Shown piece after piece: positions 59,585 to 64,000 of a stretch of DNA of 64,000 nt. This DNA is from Gavia stellata (Eukaryota; Chordata; Aves; Gaviiformes; Gaviidae). A program made the translations under genes and the position numbers. Location: NCBI RefSeq assembly GCF_030936135.1, contig NC_082595.1:14484430-14548429 (forward strand), read 5' to 3'. Numbering within the stretch: position 1 is the stretch's first letter; every line of letters begins with the position of its first letter. Below the pieces are notes generated by a model that saw only the letters and a list, made by a program, of their open reading frames with translations, made no database searches and had not been told where the DNA came from.

Positions 59585-62500
59585 TTCTCTGACTTTATTT
59601 ATACATCCAAAGTTGATTTATTCATAGTCCAGAGTAAGGAATTTTGCTTTGCTTCATATCAGGAGAAACATGAGTTAAATTAGTTTATGATTCATAGATT
59701 TGTCTTCTATAACTTACTGCCTCAGCCATAGAAATTTTTGCATATTATACCTTGAAGACTTATAATAAGAACACTGTAGATCATATTAAACACGCTGGCC
59801 TGAAATTCACTTTCTCTATGATGCTTACCTATATTTGTTTGAATTACTTTGTTGATCTCAGCAATCACAGCTTTGAACTTCTTTGAAGTTCTTTGAACTG
59901 TACAACATTCATGACATATTCCAAAGCACTAAATACTAATGTTCTTCTGTATTTTGAGTGCTTGTGGAAATCTATGGGAATTTTGGGGTTGGGATTTAAG
60001 CACAAGCTTCTGTGATTCCTTTCCTTGACTTTCATAATGCAGTGCACGTGACACTTACAAACTCTTTATGGACAGTTTGTAAGACATGCTGTGGAAAGCT
60101 GTGATTATGACAGGCATTCATAGAAACAAGATGTGACATGTACTGGCAGTTTTCTCTGGGCTGGGTAATGGAGAAGCAGCTGATGGGATGGGACCGTGAA
60201 GCAGCAGCTGTTGCAGAACTGCTGGGGAGGTATATACAGAGCAGTGGATCCCAGACTAGAAGCTGTGGTTTTTAGGTGCAGGACTGAGTAGCTTGTGGCA
60301 TGAGTAGTTTGTGGCAGAACTTGGGGTTAGAGAATACAAGTATTTACAGGTGCATTTTAATTTACAGGTGTATTTTAATCTGCAAGTCAGATCTGTGATG
60401 GAAAAGAGTTGGGGAGTAGATGGTGCAGAGTTTGTCTGCAGGCTCTACAAATAGCCCTCCAAATGGAAAAACGTGACTATTGCTGTACGGAAGTGTGTCT
60501 ACCTGAGCTCTGCCTTTCACAAGTAGATCAGCTGTTGGCACATTGCTTTCCTCAGTCCTAAAACTTGTCTGAAATAGAAGTTATGCTCAACTCTTCACTG
60601 TTTGTGTTCCCTAACTGTTAAGTGGTTACCAGTGGAATTTAAGTGCCGCTTCTTTAGCCTGGCGTAGGGAGAAGAAGCTTTATCAGCAGAAGAGGTATTT
60701 CCTATCCTGCTAATTGACTTTGGAAGATTCATCGTTACTAATGTGGAGCAGTCTTAAGATAGTCCATAATGGTAATATAGTTAAGAACTGAGATGTGATT
60801 TTTTTGAGTAAATGAGGGCGGCTTTGCTATCCAGATCCCTGTTGAGATAATGGCTACTCCTCTCATTCTAGGAGATGGAGCTCGCTCCCTGCTTTTGTTC
60901 AGTGAAGGTTTCATAAGCTGGTCAGACTAAAGGAAGCAGCTGTTAAATTTAAACCCTGTCCTGTTTTGGGATGAATGTGGAGTGGGCATCTGGAAGAGTG
61001 AGAAGAAGGGGGGGGTCTCTCATAGCAAAGCTGGATGCTTCTCATCATTAAATTATGGCTCACTTATGTGCTTGCCATAAACAACATTTGTGAAAGCAGG
61101 AAAGAGATTGCTGAGACAGAGGGTTAGAGACTTTGAATGCTGCAGCCAGAAAAAGGTGCAAAATGCTGCTGCTGGCCAAGAGAGCAAACGTTGGGGTGTG
61201 TTGTGTTTGTACTTGGACACCACAAGCTTTTGGCCACTGGATAATAAATGTAGGAATATGTCTGAAATTTCTGTGTGTTGATTTTAATTACGGAAAGTAA
61301 GTTTTATAATCAGAGGAAGAACTGATCCTTAATAAAAACTAAGTGTACCAAAAATAATAATGTAGATGAAGAACATTCACTGAGTTAAATAAAAACACCA
61401 AAATTTCAGGACAACCTTAAAACATGCACCTGTTGTGGAATCTTAGCTTATTCTTCAGGCTGAGGTACCCAGAGCTGTCCACTTCTTGTCTCCAATTGTA
61501 AACCATTATTTTGGAAACAGCCTGAAATTTGGTTTAGTGATGATTTTAAGGCGAGTGCTATGGTTGTATCATTTCTCTTTTTTGCCTTTGTCTACCTTTT
61601 GACCATAAAGTATATAAATTGTATTCTTTTCTAGACCAGGACACTCCACTTACTTCTGGTTTTCTTTCTTCATAGCATTCTGTTGAACTACAGGTGCTGG
61701 ATTGCTAAATTGTTCATCCTCACCTTTGTTTGTTTCACTTGGAGATTTGCGTGATAAATCTCCTTTATATATGGACTATGTACATAAAGAAATTGTGGGG
61801 AGAAAAAAACAAACCAAAATGTTTTATCCCAGGACTAATCTACAAGCCAACAAAGATCAAAATATTTCTTTACTGTCTCAGCATCCCCGCCCTGTTCCCC
61901 CCATCTTACATTCATTTAGAAGATGAGACATTGACAGCTGTCTGAGAGACCCTAACTGTGTCAGATATATGCACAGTTATGGAATTTGTAGGATGCTAAG
62001 GAGTCAGCAGGGGACAGTTTAAAGGGCAGCTCTGTGGTTGGCAGAACTACTGATCCTATCCACTTTCTTGTCACTTCCCTTGAATTAACTCTTGGATTGG
62101 TTGTCCAATCTGATTGAAAACAAACTTGCCAATATAGTTCATATACTTCGTTGCCCCTGTTTATGAGCTCATTTCAGTTTGTTAACTTGATTTCCATTAG
62201 ATTTTCATTTTTTTTTTAAGAATTAGTCTAGTTGCTGGTTGGTGCTTCTCAAATTTTAACACTTAGTTGTTTCTTTATTTAACGCTTATGCTTATCAGAA
62301 GCTATAAATAGCTTTTTTTTCACACTATAAATACACAATTTCGTATTTGCAAAAAGGTTATTTGTTTGTTTGGGGTTTTTTCATTCTTGCAACAATCTTC
62401 CTTCAGGAAAGAAAAGCTGAGAGAATGAGAACTAATTTTGTAGGTGCTGAACTGTTTGATTTCTTCCATTTTTTTTCAGTGTTTCAAATTAGCATGTTCC

Positions 62501-63454
62501 TAAACAGCCTTATAAGCTATATTTGAAACGTTATTAAAAGACTGTATTTTTGTGTTTTACTGCCTTGCTGAATTCTTTTTAGATTTTTTAATGCATTTGT
62601 GAAACAGCTATGTGATCTGATTGTTGTAAAGTGTAAGATTCTTTTATTTTGTTCTTTTTGTGCCTAGATTAGCTTGGGATAGTTAAAAAAATTTAGTTGC
62701 TTTTTTGTGTGTGAATCCAGCTAGCCTGACATTTATAACATTTAGAGGAAGCTTCTTAGGCAAATTTTTATTCAACTTCAGTGCATGTTCTTTCTGCTGC
62801 TGTCAGTGTTTTGCTCACTGTGTTCTAAAATTTGCAGTTGGTATGTGAAATTCAGTTAATTTATTATCCCCAATTTTGAATGTTTATTTCACTTGGGTTA
62901 TGCAAATGTAAAACCAAGGAAAATGTAGTTCACTGAACACATTAATCAGTTTCATTGTTCACATTAATTAAATGAAGTGTTCTTGATTTCGTGGGAGAAA
63001 ATAGGAATGTGTGTACAGCTGCTGTTCAAAAATAGTCTTTTATTTTGCCTCTTCAAAGAAACCGCTTTACCAAAATTCTTCCTTTCCTATATGTGACTTC
63101 CACAACTAAACAAAAATTGATGCTCTTTGGATATGTTTTCATTTTGGTAAAGTATTCTTTTCCAAGAAACATCTTCCCGGTTCATGAATTTAAGTGATGG
63201 AACTTTGAAGACTAGTGATTGTCCCCTTGTTTTCCACCTGGTGGCTACAGTAGTACCTGTTTGCTACTTGTTTGTAAAAGGGGTTTGTGAGAAGTGAATG
63301 TGTCCAGTGAACCTCTTTTCTGAAGAGGAAAGTTGGGGGGGTGTTATTGTTTATATGTTGGTAAAGTCACTATTTATGTTTTCTTCCAGATTTAACAACG
63401 GACTCTTAAATGTTCAAGATGTTCTTACAAGTTTTGACAACACGGGGAATGTCT
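48736..63454 (+). CDS. CAMKMT: CAMKMT, calmodulin-lysine N-methyltransferase (5' part only)
   Basis: Three coding exons are present: 48736-48834, 54666-54832 and 63390-63454. They join in phase to 110 codons plus one base; the gene continues beyond the window. Human CAMKMT is 323 residues, so about a third is here. The enzyme trimethylates calmodulin at Lys115 using S-adenosylmethionine. Matching features are ARWRLLGQ at the end of exon 1, [12 protein letters not shown] and YPEYSVSL in exon 2, and [16 protein letters not shown] in exon 3. The SAM-binding motif lies downstream, outside the window. The first 25 codons (Ala/Arg/Pro/Gly-rich, from the CpG island) are poorly conserved. It shares its promoter region with PREPL. 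Confidence 0.95.
51746..51765. repeat. Poly(T) run, 20 bases
   Basis: Twenty consecutive T on the plus strand in CAMKMT intron 1. No LINE or SINE body adjoins it. Confidence 0.85.
53161..53214 (+). repeat. Spaced 22-bp direct repeat
   Basis: AAACACAATAAGATGCATCA plus GA occurs at 53161-53182 and again, identically, at 53193-53214 (period 32). A recent local duplication is the simplest explanation. Confidence 0.85.
54666..54832 (+). CDS. CAMKMT: CAMKMT exon 2
   Basis: 167 bases, phase 0 in and phase 2 out. It encodes [40 protein letters not shown] and [15 protein letters not shown]. Acceptor is ttatttaaaag, donor AAG followed by gtaacc. Confidence 0.95.
55430..55497. repeat. A/C-rich low-complexity tract
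   Basis: Begins with AAAAC pentamer units and grades into CCCCCC and AAACCC-like sequence, resembling the tracts upstream of SLC3A1. Confidence 0.8.
59100..59160 (+). mobile_element. Possible ancient CR1 reverse transcriptase scrap
   Basis: Positions 59115-59135 translate to KFADDTE, close to the KFADDTK motif of the CR1 copy at 44,021-45,088, and DNA similarity extends a few bases on each side. No wider CR1 homology was visible by eye. A chance match is possible. Confidence 0.35.
59549..59578. repeat. (CT)n microsatellite
   Basis: About 15 CT dinucleotides, followed by a T/C-rich stretch. Confidence 0.92.
60285..60316 (+). repeat. 16-bp tandem duplication
   Basis: TGAGTAGCTTGTGGCA (60285-60300) is followed directly by TGAGTAGTTTGTGGCA (60301-60316). 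The copies differ by one C/T. Confidence 0.85.
60343..60378 (+). repeat. 18-bp tandem duplication
   Basis: TTTACAGGTGCATTTTAA (60343-60360) is followed directly by the same sequence with C changed to T (60361-60378). Confidence 0.85.
63390..63454 (+). CDS. CAMKMT: CAMKMT exon 3
   Basis: 65 bases, phase 2 in and phase 1 out. It encodes [20 protein letters not shown] and V, with the first base of the next Cys codon. Nearly identical to the human segment. Acceptor is ttcttccag, donor gtaagt. Confidence 0.96.
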
Positions 63455-64000
63455 GTAAGTCATTGTTTATTCAAATACAGTACTATGTTGATAGAAGTTT
63501 AATTGTATCAATATAAAATATTTCTGTATGAGCCCTTAATAACCGTTTCATTTAGCTGAGAAATACCATTACTGTGGTCAGAGATACAGATCTACCTACC
63601 TTATTGTTTTATGTGTTACACTGTTTTATGTAGCACAGTTGTTTGTGTGGATACACCCTTAAGTCATCCCAGTGCAGGTTATTTTTGGCTCTGTGACTGT
63701 GGCAGGAAGGTTAGAGCAGCTAAACTGGGTTGGACAAAAAATTTGTTTAGCCCATTGATTTGTCTTGGCCAGTGGCCAGCAGCAGCTATCTGAGGAACAA
63801 CAGTGCAAGAAAATGGGAAGCAAACAATGATACTGGTATCTTGGAGAGGGCAAACTCAAACCAGAGAAAAACAAAAGAAAGCACACAGTCAAGTTGTGAA
63901 ATTCCTCCCTACAGAATGTTTTGGATCCTAGAACATGACATGAATTCAGAAAGCAAAGGGGAAAAATTCACTGTGGCTATTAAATATAAAGACATCACTT
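63455..64000 (+). other. Start of CAMKMT intron 3
   Basis: The window ends 546 bases into the intron. Nothing recognisable was seen in it. Confidence 0.85.

Larger units (their letters stand above)
54833..63389 (+). other. CAMKMT intron 2
   Basis: 8.6 kb of AT-rich DNA with an A/C-rich tract (55,430), a probable ancient CR1 reverse transcriptase scrap (59,115), a CT microsatellite (59,549) and two short tandem duplications (60,285 and 60,343). No exon or RNA gene was recognised. Confidence 0.8.

Overview
The window is a vertebrate nuclear locus, most likely from a bird. It holds three interrupted genes with GT-AG introns, two CR1-type LINE fragments of the kind that dominates bird genomes, a CpG island, and much AT-rich intergenic and intronic DNA. 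The gene order SLC3A1 (+) / PREPL (-) / CAMKMT (+) is the same as on human chromosome 2p21. No bacterial operon, CRISPR array, tRNA or rRNA was recognised.

Layout: 1 to about 12,150 is intergenic DNA upstream of SLC3A1, with homopolymer runs and A/C-rich low-complexity tracts but no supported exon. A compact promoter (HNF4/DR1-type site, TATA-like box, three-codon uORF) leads into SLC3A1. Its ten coding exons between 12,293 and 27,543 join in phase to 678 codons plus a stop, encoding the rBAT heavy chain of the cystine / dibasic amino acid exchanger. About 1.7 kb of tail-to-tail spacer separates it from PREPL, which runs on the minus strand. Fourteen PREPL coding exons from 47,557 down to 29,223 join in phase to 752 codons plus a stop, with a complete Ser-Asp-His triad and a predicted mitochondrial presequence. 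A CpG island (about 47,990-49,170) with two YY1-type motifs forms a head-to-head promoter between PREPL and CAMKMT. CAMKMT (calmodulin-lysine N-methyltransferase) starts at 48,736; only its first three coding exons fall in the window, which ends inside intron 3.

SLC3A1 makes a transport heavy chain, PREPL a serine hydrolase-fold protein, and CAMKMT a methyltransferase. They share a locus rather than a pathway; in humans, contiguous deletions here cause hypotonia-cystinuria syndromes. All reading frames appear intact. The most unusual details are a tandem duplication of the SLC3A1 exon 6 splice donor, a NAGNAG acceptor in PREPL, a Ser in rBAT where the alpha-amylase fold normally has Asp, the minimal uORF at SLC3A1, and a possible very short PREPL 3' UTR. 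I found nothing that looks like an undescribed biological system. Exon calls were made by reading splice sites and frames by eye and by comparison with remembered human proteins; no alignment was run.
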